5,717 nt of DNA from Xanthobacteraceae bacterium (GCA_030043285.1 JASHXZ010000547.1:1-5717), one strand, 5' to 3'; positions 1 to 5,717 are shown, numbered from the stretch's first letter. The notes: generated from the sequence alone by a model not told the origin. Program-made: numbers and translations.

Positions 1-1010
1 TCCTTCACCGCGCTCATGGTCTCATGCGCCAGTTTCCGCGCGCGGGCTGAACCGTCCGCCAGGATCGCGTCGATGGCGAGCGGGTCGCGCAACAGCCGCT
101 GCATCTCGGTGGTGATCGGCTCGAGCTTGGCCACCGCGAGATCGACCAACGCGGTCTTGAAGGTGGAGAATTGCGCATTGCCGTATTGCGCCAGCACGGC
201 GGCGCGGCTCGTATCGGCGAGCGCGGCGTAGATGCCGACCAGATTGTCAGCCTCGGGGCGATGGTCGAGGCCCTTCGGCTCGGTCGGCAGCGGCTCCGGG
301 TCGGTCTTGGCCTTGCGGATTTTTTGCGCGATCGCATCGGCATCGTCGGTCAGGTTGATGCGCGAGTAATCCGACGGCTCCGACTTCGACATTTTTTTGG
401 TGCCATCGCGCAGCGACATGACGCGCGTCGCCTCGCCGGTGATGAGCGGCTCCGGCAGCGGAAAGAAGGCGTCGCCAAAGCCCTTGTCGCGGATCGAACC
501 GGAAAAATCGTTGTTGAATTTCTGCGCGATGTCGCGGCACAGTTCGAGGTGCTGTTTCTGGTCCTCGCCGACCGGCACATGGGTGGCGCGGTAGACCAGA
601 ATATCGGCCGCCATCAGGGTCGGATAGGCGTAGAGGCCGACCGAGGCGTTCTCCCGATCCTTGCCGGCCTTCTCCTTGAACTGCGTCATCCGATTGAGCC
701 AGCCGAGCCGGGCCACGCAATTGAATACCCAGGCAAGCTCGGCGTGCTCGGACACCTGGCTCTGGTTGAACACGATGTGCTTCTGCGGATCGATGCCGCA
801 GGCGATGAACGCCGCCGCCACCTCGCGGATGGCGCGCGGCAGCTCGGTGGGATCCTGCCACACCGTGATGGCGTGCAGATCGACCACGCAATAAATGCAG
901 TCGTAGCGGTCCTGCAGCTCGACGAAGCGCTTGATCGCGCCGAGGTAATTGCCGAGGTGCAGATTGCCGGACGGCTGTACGCCGGAAAAAACCCGTTCCT
1001 GGAAAGCCAT
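1..1010 (-). CDS. trpS: Tryptophanyl-tRNA synthetase (3' end cut by window edge)
   Basis: Cytoplasmic class I aminoacyl-tRNA synthetase that charges tRNA-Trp with tryptophan using ATP. The reading frame has 336 complete codons and stays open to the left edge; the family is usually about 330-350 residues, so only a short C-terminal tail is missing. The N-terminus reads [18 protein letters not shown], with the HIGH-type signature HLGN at residues 18-21. MAADI (133-137) and GEDQKQH (148-154) are the conserved tryptophan-pocket and dimer-core segments typical of bacterial TrpRS. KMSKS is intact at residues 206-210. The ATG at 1008-1010 is chosen because the protein then begins at the usual family position and a GGAG Shine-Dalgarno (CTCC on the plus strand at 1019-1022) lies 8 nt upstream. 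The gene is divergent from the kinase at 1115. Identification is firm; I see no internal damage. Confidence 0.97.
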   Translation of the reverse strand, partial: MAFQERVFSGVQPSGNLHLGNYLGAIKRFVELQDRYDCIYCVVDLHAITVWQDPTELPRAIREVAAAFIACGIDPQKHIVFNQSQVSEHAELAWVFNCVARLGWLNRMTQFKEKAGKDRENASVGLYAYPTLMAADILVYRATHVPVGEDQKQHLELCRDIAQKFNNDFSGSIRDKGFGDAFFPLPEPLITGEATRVMSLRDGTKKMSKSEPSDYSRINLTDDADAIAQKIRKAKTDPEPLPTEPKGLDHRPEADNLVGIYAALADTSRAAVLAQYGNAQFSTFKTALVDLAVAKLEPITTEMQRLLRDPLAIDAILADGSARARKLAHETMSAVK

Positions 1011-1051
1011 GCCGAAAACTCCGAAAAGCGAGCGTCCATGCCACGGCGGCG

Positions 1052-1066
1052 CCTTGCCCCGCAAGG
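1052..1066. repeat. Small inverted repeat in the trpS/kinase divergent spacer
   Basis: CCTTGC, a 3-nt spacer CCC, and GCAAGG form a perfect 6-bp inverted repeat. It overlaps the proposed -35 hexamer of the kinase promoter, so it could be a regulator-binding site, but a short GC-rich repeat like this can also occur by chance. GGCCGGCC at 1066-1073 directly follows and is itself palindromic. Confidence 0.35.
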
Positions 1067-1081
1067 GCCGGCCGTTATAGT
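1054..1081 (+). promoter_or_regulatory. Putative sigma-70 promoter of the PfkB kinase gene
   Basis: A -35-like TTGCCC (1054-1059, four of six matches to TTGACA) and a -10-like TATAGT (1076-1081, five of six matches to TATAAT) are separated by 16 bp. Transcription would start near 1088, leaving a short leader of about 27 nt before the ATG at 1115. This is the only clear promoter-like pair in the divergent spacer. I could not find a convincing counterpart for trpS on the opposite strand. The assignment rests on sequence resemblance only. Confidence 0.45.
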
Positions 1082-1114
1082 GCGCGCGCTCCGCTCCCCT
1101 TTCAGGTTTTTCCC

Positions 1115-2116
1115 ATGGCTTCCGCCCGTTACGACGTGCTCGGCATCGGCAACGCGATCGTCGACGTGATCGCCCGCGCCGAGGAGAACTTTTTGCTGCG
1201 TCACGACATGCGCAAAGGCACGATGGCGCTGATCGACGAGGCGCGCGCCCAGGCGATCTACGAGGCGATGGGGCCGGCGGTGGAAACCTCCGGCGGCTCG
1301 GCGGCCAATACCACCGTCGGCCTCGCCTCGCTCGGGGCGCGGGCGGCATTCGTCGGCAAGATCAAGGACGATCCGCTCGGCCGCGCGTTTGCGCACGACA
1401 TCGGTGCTGCCGGCGTGGCGTTCGCCACCGCGCCGGCGCCTTCCGGGCCTTCGACAGGGCGCTGCTACGTGCTGGTGACCCCGGACGGCGAGCGCACCAT
1501 GAACACGTATCTGGGCGCCGCGCAGGATTTGCGCCCGAGCGACATCGATGCCGAAACCATCGCGGCGAGCGCTATCGTTTATCTCGAAGGCTACTTGTGG
1601 GATCCGAAGAACGCCAAGGATGCGTTCCTCAAGGCCGCCAAGATCGCGCACGAGTCCGGGCGGAAGGTGGCGCTGAGCCTCTCGGATGCCTTCTGCGTCG
1701 ACCGCTGGCGCGACGAATTCCTGCAGCTCATGCGCTCGCGGACCGTCGATCTGATTTTCGCCAACGAAGCCGAGCTGCACAGCCTCTACCAGACGTCGGA
1801 TTTCGACGCAGCGGTGCGGGCGCTGCGCGGCGACATCGACATCGCCGTGGTGACGCGCAGCGAGAAAGGCTGTCTCGTGATCAGCCCGGACGGCAATGAA
1901 GCGGTGCCGGCCTTCCCGATCGAACGCGTGGTCGACACGACCGGTGCCGGCGATTTGTTTGCTGCCGGCTTTCTCTCCGGTCTCGCCCGCGGTGCCGATG
2001 ATCGCACCTGCGGCCGCCTCGGTGCGCTCGCCGCCGCCGAAGTGATCCAGCATCTCGGCGCCCGGCCGCAAACGTCGCTCAAGGACTTGGCGCGCGAGAA
2101 CGGCTTGGCGGATTAA
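1115..2116 (+). CDS. PfkB-family sugar/nucleoside kinase, probably adenosine-kinase-like
   Basis: A complete 333-residue ribokinase/PfkB-fold kinase, expected to transfer the ATP gamma-phosphate to a sugar or nucleoside hydroxyl in the cytoplasm. The first family signature appears as GGSAANT (residues 60-66), followed by [17 protein letters not shown], the usual substrate-lid and dimer region. NEAE at 217-220 matches the magnesium/phosphate-coordinating NxxE motif. The second signature [13 protein letters not shown] starts at residue 274, with D280 as the expected catalytic base and GAG as the anion hole. Length and motif spacing are normal. The ATG at 1115 is preceded by a weak CAGG (1103-1106) with 8-nt spacing. 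Alphaproteobacterial proteins of this type are commonly annotated as adenosine kinase, but motifs alone do not separate adenosine from ribose, fructose or other sugar substrates. The gene is monocistronic here, divergent from trpS and convergent with the ThDP enzyme gene. Confidence 0.93.
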   Translation: MASARYDVLGIGNAIVDVIARAEENFLLRHDMRKGTMALIDEARAQAIYEAMGPAVETSGGSAANTTVGLASLGARAAFVGKIKDDPLGRAFAHDIGAAGVAFATAPAPSGPSTGRCYVLVTPDGERTMNTYLGAAQDLRPSDIDAETIAASAIVYLEGYLWDPKNAKDAFLKAAKIAHESGRKVALSLSDAFCVDRWRDEFLQLMRSRTVDLIFANEAELHSLYQTSDFDAAVRALRGDIDIAVVTRSEKGCLVISPDGNEAVPAFPIERVVDTTGAGDLFAAGFLSGLARGADDRTCGRLGALAAAEVIQHLGARPQTSLKDLARENGLAD

Positions 2117-2124
2117 GTACGCGG

Positions 2125-2139
2125 GCGGCTTTGCGCCGC
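2125..2139. terminator. Short GC hairpin just after the kinase stop codon
   Basis: GCGGC and GCCGC form a 5-bp stem around the loop TTTGC, beginning 9 nt after the kinase TAA. No real T-tract follows (CTCTGCTTC), so it is at best a weak terminator or an mRNA 3'-end stabiliser. Confidence 0.3.
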
Positions 2140-2147
2140 TCTGCTTC

Positions 2148-2187
2148 ACCGCGTGGGCAAAATCGCTCGGCGCAATGCCCACGCGGT
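2148..2187. terminator. Perfect 12-bp stem between convergent genes; terminator-like, possibly a dispersed palindromic repeat
   Basis: ACCGCGTGGGCA (2148-2159) is matched exactly by its reverse complement TGCCCACGCGGT (2176-2187) around a 16-nt loop, in which CGC/GCG (2164-2166, 2170-2172) could pair further. The stem lies between the plus-strand kinase stop (2116) and the minus-strand ThDP gene stop (2215), so it could end transcription from both sides. Neither side has a strong T-tract. The GTGGGCA...TGCCCAC arms followed by CCACCCTAC (2210-2218) resemble an intergenic palindrome that, from memory, recurs many times in Bradyrhizobium-type genomes. The family assignment is from recollection and not verified. 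Confidence 0.6.
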
Positions 2188-2214
2188 TGGCTCTATCAGA
2201 CGATTTCGTCCACC

Positions 2215-3963
2215 CTACATTTTGGTGACGCGCGCGTGCAGCAACGCGCTGCGGCCAGCGCGCACCTCCTTCAGGCATCGCGCGATGGCGGCCGGCACCT
2301 CGGCGGGATCGCTCACCTCCTCGCCGTAAGCGCCGAACGCTTCGGCCACCTTGGTGAACGCCACCTTCGGCGCGAGATTCGCTTCGAACTGGCTCGTCTC
2401 TTTGGCTTGGCCTTCCGGAAAGACGCGCAAGGTGGACTGCTTCACTGCATTCCAGCCGGTATTGTCCATCACGATCGAGAAAATCGGCAGCTTGTATTGC
2501 TGCGACACCGCGAACACCGAACTCGGATTGCCGAAATAGAAGCCGCCGTCGCCGGAGATTTGCACCATCAGCCGATTGGGCGCAGCGAGCTTGGCGCCGA
2601 GCGCCATGCCGCCGGACCAGCCGAGGCCGCCACCGCCGGAGCGCATCGTGGTGTTGGGCTGCCGCCGCGGAATCTGCATCAGCACCGCGCCCGCGTTGGT
2701 GACGCCCTCATTGAAGATGATGGCGTCGTCGTCCAGCACCTTGCCGAGCTCAGCCATCAGGTAATGCGGATTGATGGCGCCCGCTTTGCCCTTGTCGGCG
2801 GCGAGTTTTGCCGCGCGGGCGATGCGTTCCTCGCGCAGCGCTTTGATGCGCTCGACGCGCGCCGCGGCCGCGGCGCGGAATTTCGGCGTCGCCTTGGCTT
2901 TCAGCTCTTCGAGCAGCTGCTCGAGGATGCGGCCGGAATCGCCCTGCATGCGCAAGTTGCCCGGAAACGTCCACATCGGCGAGCCGGGCTTGAGCGTGTC
3001 GATATCGATGTGCGCCCAGAACGATTTTTCTTTTGTCTGCACGTCGCTCGGGAACCATGGCACGTCGACATCGACCAGAATGCCGACGTCGGCCTGCGGC
3101 ACCGCCTTGTCGGCGGCAAAGCCGACGAAACACGGCGAGGCGTGCGAGATGTTGTTGGTCATGTTGGCTTCGTAAACCGCGATGCCGGCGAATTGCGCCA
3201 GCGCGTCGATCATCGCCGACGCCTGCGCGTTGCGTCCGGCGTAGCCGGCGATCAGGATCGGATTGTCGGCCGTCAGCAAACGCTCGGCGAGGGCAGCCAC
3301 CAGCTTCGGATCGGCGCCGCCGCCCGAAGTGGCGGCGAACTGATCGGCCGCATAGCGGCGGATCTGGTCGGCGCTCCACTGCTGGGTCAGGGTCTCGCGC
3401 TGCATCATCAGATAGACCGGCCCGCGCGGCTCGCTCTGCATGATCGAATAGGCCCGCCGCAGCGCCTCCTTGACGACGACGCCGGACGGCAGCGTCCATT
3501 CCCATTTCAGGTAGGGCCGCACCAGGCTCGCTTGGTCGAACGGCTCCTGCACGAAGTGCACATAGGTGTCGCGCGAGCCGACCAGCTCGTCATTGGCGGT
3601 GTAAGGCGCCTTGCCGGCCATCAAGAGCACCGGCAGTCGGCTGCGATACGCGTTGTGCATGGCGTTCGCCGTATTGGCGGTGCCGACATCGACATGCACC
3701 AGCACACCCTGGCCGCGCCCGGTGACGAATGCATAACCCTCCGCCATATGGGCCGCGGTATTTTCATGCGGACAGTGCAGAACGCCCGGCGTCGGCTCGC
3801 CGCGTTTCTTGCGATGCGCCATCTCCTCGATGATCGGCGCGTGGTCGGTGCCGAAATTGCAGAACAGATATTCGATGCCGAGCTCGGTGAGGCCCTCGAG
3901 AAAATAATAGGCCGAGGCGAATTCGGGAGCGTTGGTCTTGCGGGCGGCTGCGGATGCTTCCAT
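2215..3963 (-). CDS. Acetolactate-synthase-like thiamine-diphosphate-dependent enzyme
   Basis: A complete 582-residue ThDP enzyme of the acetolactate synthase/benzoylformate decarboxylase/pyruvate oxidase superfamily, with three domains in order. The N-terminal pyrimidine-binding domain (about 15-190) carries the activating Glu in CPHENTAAHMAEGYA (E67). The central domain spans about 215-350. The C-terminal diphosphate-binding domain (about 395-570) has GDGG at 471-474 and DN at 500-501, the metal-binding GDG-x(~26)-N pattern, with Asp where many relatives have the first Asn. It acts on a 2-oxo acid or related donor by cleavage or carboligation; the substrate is unknown. It is probably not the biosynthetic IlvB: no small-subunit gene is adjacent and the neighbours are catabolic-type hydrolases. 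The ATG at 3963 is the first in-frame start after an in-frame TAA 13 codons upstream, but it has no clear Shine-Dalgarno. The gene follows the cysteine hydrolase gene by 61 nt and is likely its co-transcribed partner. The TAG stop sits inside a repeat-like flank. Confidence 0.9.
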   Translation of the reverse strand: MEASAAARKTNAPEFASAYYFLEGLTELGIEYLFCNFGTDHAPIIEEMAHRKKRGEPTPGVLHCPHENTAAHMAEGYAFVTGRGQGVLVHVDVGTANTANAMHNAYRSRLPVLLMAGKAPYTANDELVGSRDTYVHFVQEPFDQASLVRPYLKWEWTLPSGVVVKEALRRAYSIMQSEPRGPVYLMMQRETLTQQWSADQIRRYAADQFAATSGGGADPKLVAALAERLLTADNPILIAGYAGRNAQASAMIDALAQFAGIAVYEANMTNNISHASPCFVGFAADKAVPQADVGILVDVDVPWFPSDVQTKEKSFWAHIDIDTLKPGSPMWTFPGNLRMQGDSGRILEQLLEELKAKATPKFRAAAAARVERIKALREERIARAAKLAADKGKAGAINPHYLMAELGKVLDDDAIIFNEGVTNAGAVLMQIPRRQPNTTMRSGGGGLGWSGGMALGAKLAAPNRLMVQISGDGGFYFGNPSSVFAVSQQYKLPIFSIVMDNTGWNAVKQSTLRVFPEGQAKETSQFEANLAPKVAFTKVAEAFGAYGEEVSDPAEVPAAIARCLKEVRAGRSALLHARVTKM

Positions 3964-3966
3964 GGG

Positions 3967-3978
3967 ACGAGAACTCGT
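3967..3978. repeat. Short inverted repeat immediately upstream of the ThDP gene start
   Basis: ACGAG-AA-CTCGT is a 5-bp inverted repeat around two central bases, ending 3 nt before the ATG of the ThDP gene, where a ribosome-binding site would normally lie. No purine-rich Shine-Dalgarno is visible in the same stretch. It may be chance, a protein-binding site, or a small structure limiting translation initiation. Confidence 0.3.
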
Positions 3979-4024
3979 TTGCTTGAGGGATATGACGAAT
4001 TATTTTTTGCTGGCGACGACCCAG

Positions 4025-4753
4025 TCACGCGACCTTGCGCTGCACGGCCAGTCCGTCGAGATGCGCCAAGACTTCTTCGATGTGCATCACGTCGGCGTAC
4101 TTATGATGCAGGTCGAACAGGTTGACCTTGTGGCTGATGGTCGAGCGATCGTAGGTGCATTCCTCGACCAGCACATTGTGAAAGCCGTACGAATAGGCGT
4201 CGGTGGTCGAAGCGCGCACGCAGCCCGACGTGCTCTCGCCGCAGATGATCAGCGAATTGATGCGTTTTTGTTGCAGGTGGGCGATCAGCGGCGTGCCGAA
4301 AAAGCCGGAGGCGCGCTCCTTGTAGATGACGAGTTCGCCCGGCAGCGGCGCCAGTTCGGCCTTGATGTCGTAGATGTCGTTGCGCCCCCCTCCCTTCCCT
4401 CCCCCGCTCGCGGGGGAGGGAAGGGAGGGGGTGCGGTTGGTCGATTGCACGCCGCCGGTGTCGACGTGGCGGGTCGTGTAGATGACCGGTACGCCGGCGC
4501 GCCGCGCCGCGGCAAACAGCTTTTGCGTCGGCGGCAGCGCCTTCCAGGCGTGCTCGCCGCATGAGCCCGAGAATTCGCGGTCGACCTCGCGCACCGGCCG
4601 GTCGCCGCCCTGATAGGCCTTGTTGTAGAGATCGATGGCGAGCACTGCCGGGTTGTCGCCCACGTAGGTCTTGCGCCGATACGCCTGATAGATCGCGATC
4701 GTGTCGGCGTCGATGATGTCCTTCCAGCAATGATCTTCGAAGTCGCGCGCCAT
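4025..4753 (-). CDS. Isochorismatase-family cysteine hydrolase (N-carbamoylsarcosine-amidase-like) with in-frame palindrome insertion
   Basis: A 242-residue cysteine hydrolase of the isochorismatase-like fold, closest in appearance to N-carbamoylsarcosine/maleamate amidohydrolases, which cleave C-N bonds of small amides in the cytoplasm. The expected triad is present: D41 (AVLAIDLYN), K145 (LVIYKERASGFFGT) and C178 (GESTSGCVRASTTDA). STISHKVNLFDLHHKYADV (205-223) resembles the C-terminal part of this group. The ATG at 4753 is preferred because the text upstream of MARDFEDHCW is not protein-like and an AGGAG (CTCCT on the plus strand, 4764-4768) lies 10 nt before it; the frame is open much further upstream, but only as an antisense-like shadow. 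Residues 108-123, TPSLPSPASGGGKGGG, are low-complexity and encoded by a palindromic element. They lie in the variable stretch between D41 and K145, so activity may be retained. The gene sits between the DLH-type gene and the ThDP enzyme gene, on the same strand. The true substrate is unknown. Confidence 0.9.
   Translation of the reverse strand: MARDFEDHCWKDIIDADTIAIYQAYRRKTYVGDNPAVLAIDLYNKAYQGGDRPVREVDREFSGSCGEHAWKALPPTQKLFAAARRAGVPVIYTTRHVDTGGVQSTNRTPSLPSPASGGGKGGGRNDIYDIKAELAPLPGELVIYKERASGFFGTPLIAHLQQKRINSLIICGESTSGCVRASTTDAYSYGFHNVLVEECTYDRSTISHKVNLFDLHHKYADVMHIEEVLAHLDGLAVQRKVA
4385..4431. mobile_element. Palindromic element inserted in frame in the cysteine hydrolase gene
   Basis: A perfect 21-bp stem (arms 4386-4406 and 4411-4431) encloses the 4-nt loop CTCG. 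One arm is nearly all C/T and the other all G/A. The sequence composition differs sharply from the surrounding coding DNA. The element is bordered by TGCG on both sides (4381-4384 and 4432-4435), which looks like a short target-site duplication. Element plus one TGCG copy is 51 nt, so the frame is preserved. Translated, it gives the SLPSPASGGGKGGG-type peptide that I associate with dispersed GC-rich palindromes in Rhizobiales genomes; that association is from memory. As RNA it would form a very stable hairpin in the middle of the transcript and could reduce expression of the downstream ThDP gene or act as a processing site. Confidence 0.8.
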
Positions 4754-4846
4754 GTTTTTTAAGCTCCTGCCGTCCAACCGACCATACCATCCCACCTCCC
4801 AGCCCGCGAGCCGAGGGTCAGCAAAAACGCATGGCGTTAATGCCGT

Positions 4847-4859
4847 CTCGCAATGCGAG
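4847..4859. repeat. Small hairpin in the DLH/cysteine hydrolase spacer
   Basis: CTCGC and GCGAG form a perfect 5-bp stem around AAT. In the minus-strand transcript it lies downstream of the second hairpin at 4866-4880. No T-tract follows, so it is not a typical intrinsic terminator. Confidence 0.35.
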
Positions 4860-4865
4860 GCCGGC

Positions 4866-4880
4866 GCTTCGAACCGAAGC
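4866..4880. repeat. Small hairpin shortly after the DLH-type stop codon
   Basis: GCTTCG and CGAAGC form a perfect 6-bp stem around AAC, beginning 25 nt past the DLH-type gene's TGA in the minus-strand direction. Together with the hairpin at 4847-4859 it could protect the 3' end of a processed DLH transcript or attenuate read-through. There is no U-rich tail. Confidence 0.4.
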
Positions 4881-4905
4881 CACTCATTTGCAAGGATGCG
4901 GCTGT

Positions 4906-5709
4906 TCACTCCATGCGGACGTTCTTTGAAAAATCGTAATCGGCGGCATGGTCGCATTCGTAGACCTGCAGCCGCCGGCTGGTGTCGCTCCCGGCAAAAA
5001 TCCGCTCCAGAAAGCCGCGCTGCAGCGCCCAGGCGGCTTCGGCGGCTTCGCGCCGGTAACGGCCCGGCATGGTGTCGTTGAGCCAGCCGTGCGGCGCACC
5101 GGCGAAGACCCTTATGGTGTAAGTCTTGTCGTGGCGCTCGAGGCTGCCGCGGAAACGGCGCACGTCGTCGAGCGAGATCAGGTGGTCGGCTTCGCCAAAA
5201 ATGCCGAGCACCGGGCATTCGATCCGGGCCAGCATGTCGTCGAGCGGCTTCATGTATCGGTCGCTCGGCTGCCACTCGCGCGCATTTGCCGCGCCGTACC
5301 AAACAAGCGCCGCCGCGATCGTCTTGCGCTCGGCGGCAAACACCAGCGGATGGCGTCCGGTCTGGCATACGCCCATGACGGCGATTTTTGCTGAATCGAT
5401 CTGCGGCAGCGACGCCAGCTCCGCCACCGCGCTGTCCAGGTATTCGATCGATTCTGTGTCCTTGAGCGGATAGCCGACGTCGCCGCGATGCAGCGCATCC
5501 TGGTCCGGGTGCTTGTAGAAAAAGTCAGGTGCCAGGCAGGCAAATCCCTCGCGCGCAAAGCGCTCGGCGAGATCGCGCGTATGCTTCACCAATCCGTAGC
5601 GCTCGTGCATCAGGACGACGCCGCCAACTTTGCCTTCGTCCCTCGGCGCAGCGAGGAAAGCCGGCAGCCCTCCGGCGCAGCGGAGTTCTTTCGTTACGAT
5701 CTCACCCAC
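4906..5709 (-). CDS. Dienelactone hydrolase family alpha/beta-hydrolase (start uncertain at right edge)
   Basis: A roughly 267-residue alpha/beta-hydrolase of the dienelactone hydrolase (carboxymethylenebutenolidase) family, cytoplasmic with no signal peptide seen. Such enzymes open lactones or hydrolyse small esters. Counting from the GTG at 5709, the Cys-Asp-His triad is C115 (VMGVCQTGR), D175 (FGEADHLIS) and H207 (GAPHGWLND). HERYGL places a Glu at residue 36, matching the Glu that gates the nucleophile in Pseudomonas dienelactone hydrolase. The nucleophile elbow GVCQTG departs from the commoner GxCxGG, with Thr two residues after Cys. The C-terminus has an extra tail after about residue 245, ending in DFSKNVRME, of unknown role. 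The GTG start is only the first available in the window: no in-frame stop lies between it and the edge and no well-spaced Shine-Dalgarno is visible, so an upstream start outside the window is possible. It is the first gene of the three-gene minus-strand set within view. Confidence 0.88.
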   Translation of the reverse strand: MGEIVTKELRCAGGLPAFLAAPRDEGKVGGVVLMHERYGLVKHTRDLAERFAREGFACLAPDFFYKHPDQDALHRGDVGYPLKDTESIEYLDSAVAELASLPQIDSAKIAVMGVCQTGRHPLVFAAERKTIAAALVWYGAANAREWQPSDRYMKPLDDMLARIECPVLGIFGEADHLISLDDVRRFRGSLERHDKTYTIRVFAGAPHGWLNDTMPGRYRREAAEAAWALQRGFLERIFAGSDTSRRLQVYECDHAADYDFSKNVRME

Positions 5710-5717
5710 GAGTTCCC

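Larger units (their letters stand above)
4754..4905 (-). other. 152-nt spacer between the DLH-type gene and the cysteine hydrolase gene
   Basis: No coding sequence is convincing here. It contains the ribosome-binding site of the cysteine hydrolase gene (CTCCT on the plus strand at 4764-4768) and two short perfect hairpins near the DLH-gene end. The length is long for a tight operon, so an internal promoter or partial terminator is possible. I searched by eye for a -35/-10 pair on the minus strand and found none with acceptable spacing. Confidence 0.5.

Noticed and set aside
171..1169. A 332-codon plus-strand frame opposite trpS
   Set aside because: trpS on the minus strand has every family motif; the antisense frame has none and runs into the kinase start.
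686..2278. A 530-codon minus-strand frame opposite the kinase
   Set aside because: The plus-strand kinase has both PfkB signatures; the opposite frame is an antisense shadow.
2862..2873. CCGCGGCCGCGG palindrome in the ThDP gene
   Set aside because: It encodes a short alanine run (within residues 364-368) in a helical segment; GC-rich Ala codons readily create such palindromes.
2131..4125. A 664-codon open frame on the plus strand, antisense to the ThDP gene
   Set aside because: It is rich in Arg, His and Gly without domain motifs and mirrors the codon bias of the real minus-strand gene; typical of GC-rich DNA.
4381..4435. The palindrome as an intrinsic terminator ending a truncated cysteine hydrolase gene
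   Set aside because: It lies inside an open frame whose downstream half carries catalytic Lys and Cys, and no T-tract follows on either strand.
4754..4905. A minus-strand promoter in this spacer using TATGGT near 4782 and CTGACC near 4815
   Set aside because: The spacing is near 29 bp, far from the usual 16-18 bp.
4754..5368. An N-terminal extension of the cysteine hydrolase to 447 residues
   Set aside because: The extension overlaps the DLH-type gene in another frame and is not protein-like; a good start with AGGAG is at 4753.
1..5717. CRISPR array, tRNA/rRNA, transposase or defence/toxin-antitoxin system
   Set aside because: No regularly spaced repeats, tRNA-like cloverleaf or proteins of those families were seen on either strand.

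Overview
The window is GC-rich, gene-dense DNA that reads like a chromosomal segment of an alphaproteobacterium, most likely a Rhizobiales/Hyphomicrobiales member near Bradyrhizobium, Rhodopseudomonas or Xanthobacteraceae. This placement rests on protein style, strong GC bias at third codon positions, and two palindromic repeats of a kind I associate with those genomes. It is a judgement from reading, not a database result.

Layout. Positions 1-1010 (minus) hold trpS, cut by the left edge close to its C-terminus. A 104-bp divergent spacer (1011-1114) carries a plausible sigma-70 promoter for a complete PfkB-family sugar/nucleoside kinase at 1115-2116 (plus), probably an adenosine-kinase-like protein. 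The kinase converges on the next block across a 98-bp spacer that holds a perfect 12-bp stem. From 2215 to the right edge there are three minus-strand genes, transcribed right to left: a dienelactone-hydrolase-family protein (4906-5709, start uncertain at the edge), an isochorismatase/N-carbamoylsarcosine-amidase-family cysteine hydrolase (4025-4753), and an acetolactate-synthase-like thiamine-diphosphate enzyme (2215-3963).

How the genes may work together. trpS and the kinase are housekeeping-type genes. The three minus-strand genes look like one catabolic unit: an ester/lactone hydrolase, an amidase-type cysteine hydrolase and a ThDP-dependent lyase or decarboxylase could act in sequence on a small lactone, amide or 2-oxo acid. 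The substrate cannot be read from the sequence.

Most notable observation. The cysteine hydrolase gene is interrupted in frame by a near-perfect palindrome of 46 nt (21-bp arms, 4-nt loop). It is flanked by a direct TGCG repeat and adds a low-complexity peptide between the catalytic Asp and Lys. The element plus one TGCG copy is 51 nt, exactly 17 codons, so removing it restores a continuous reading frame. This looks like a mobile palindromic element inserted into a coding sequence and tolerated, similar in principle to the in-coding palindromic elements known from Rickettsia. A second palindrome at 2148-2187 lies just beyond the ThDP gene, and that gene's stop codon falls in a repeat-like flank. 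No CRISPR array, tRNA, rRNA, insertion sequence or defence system was seen.
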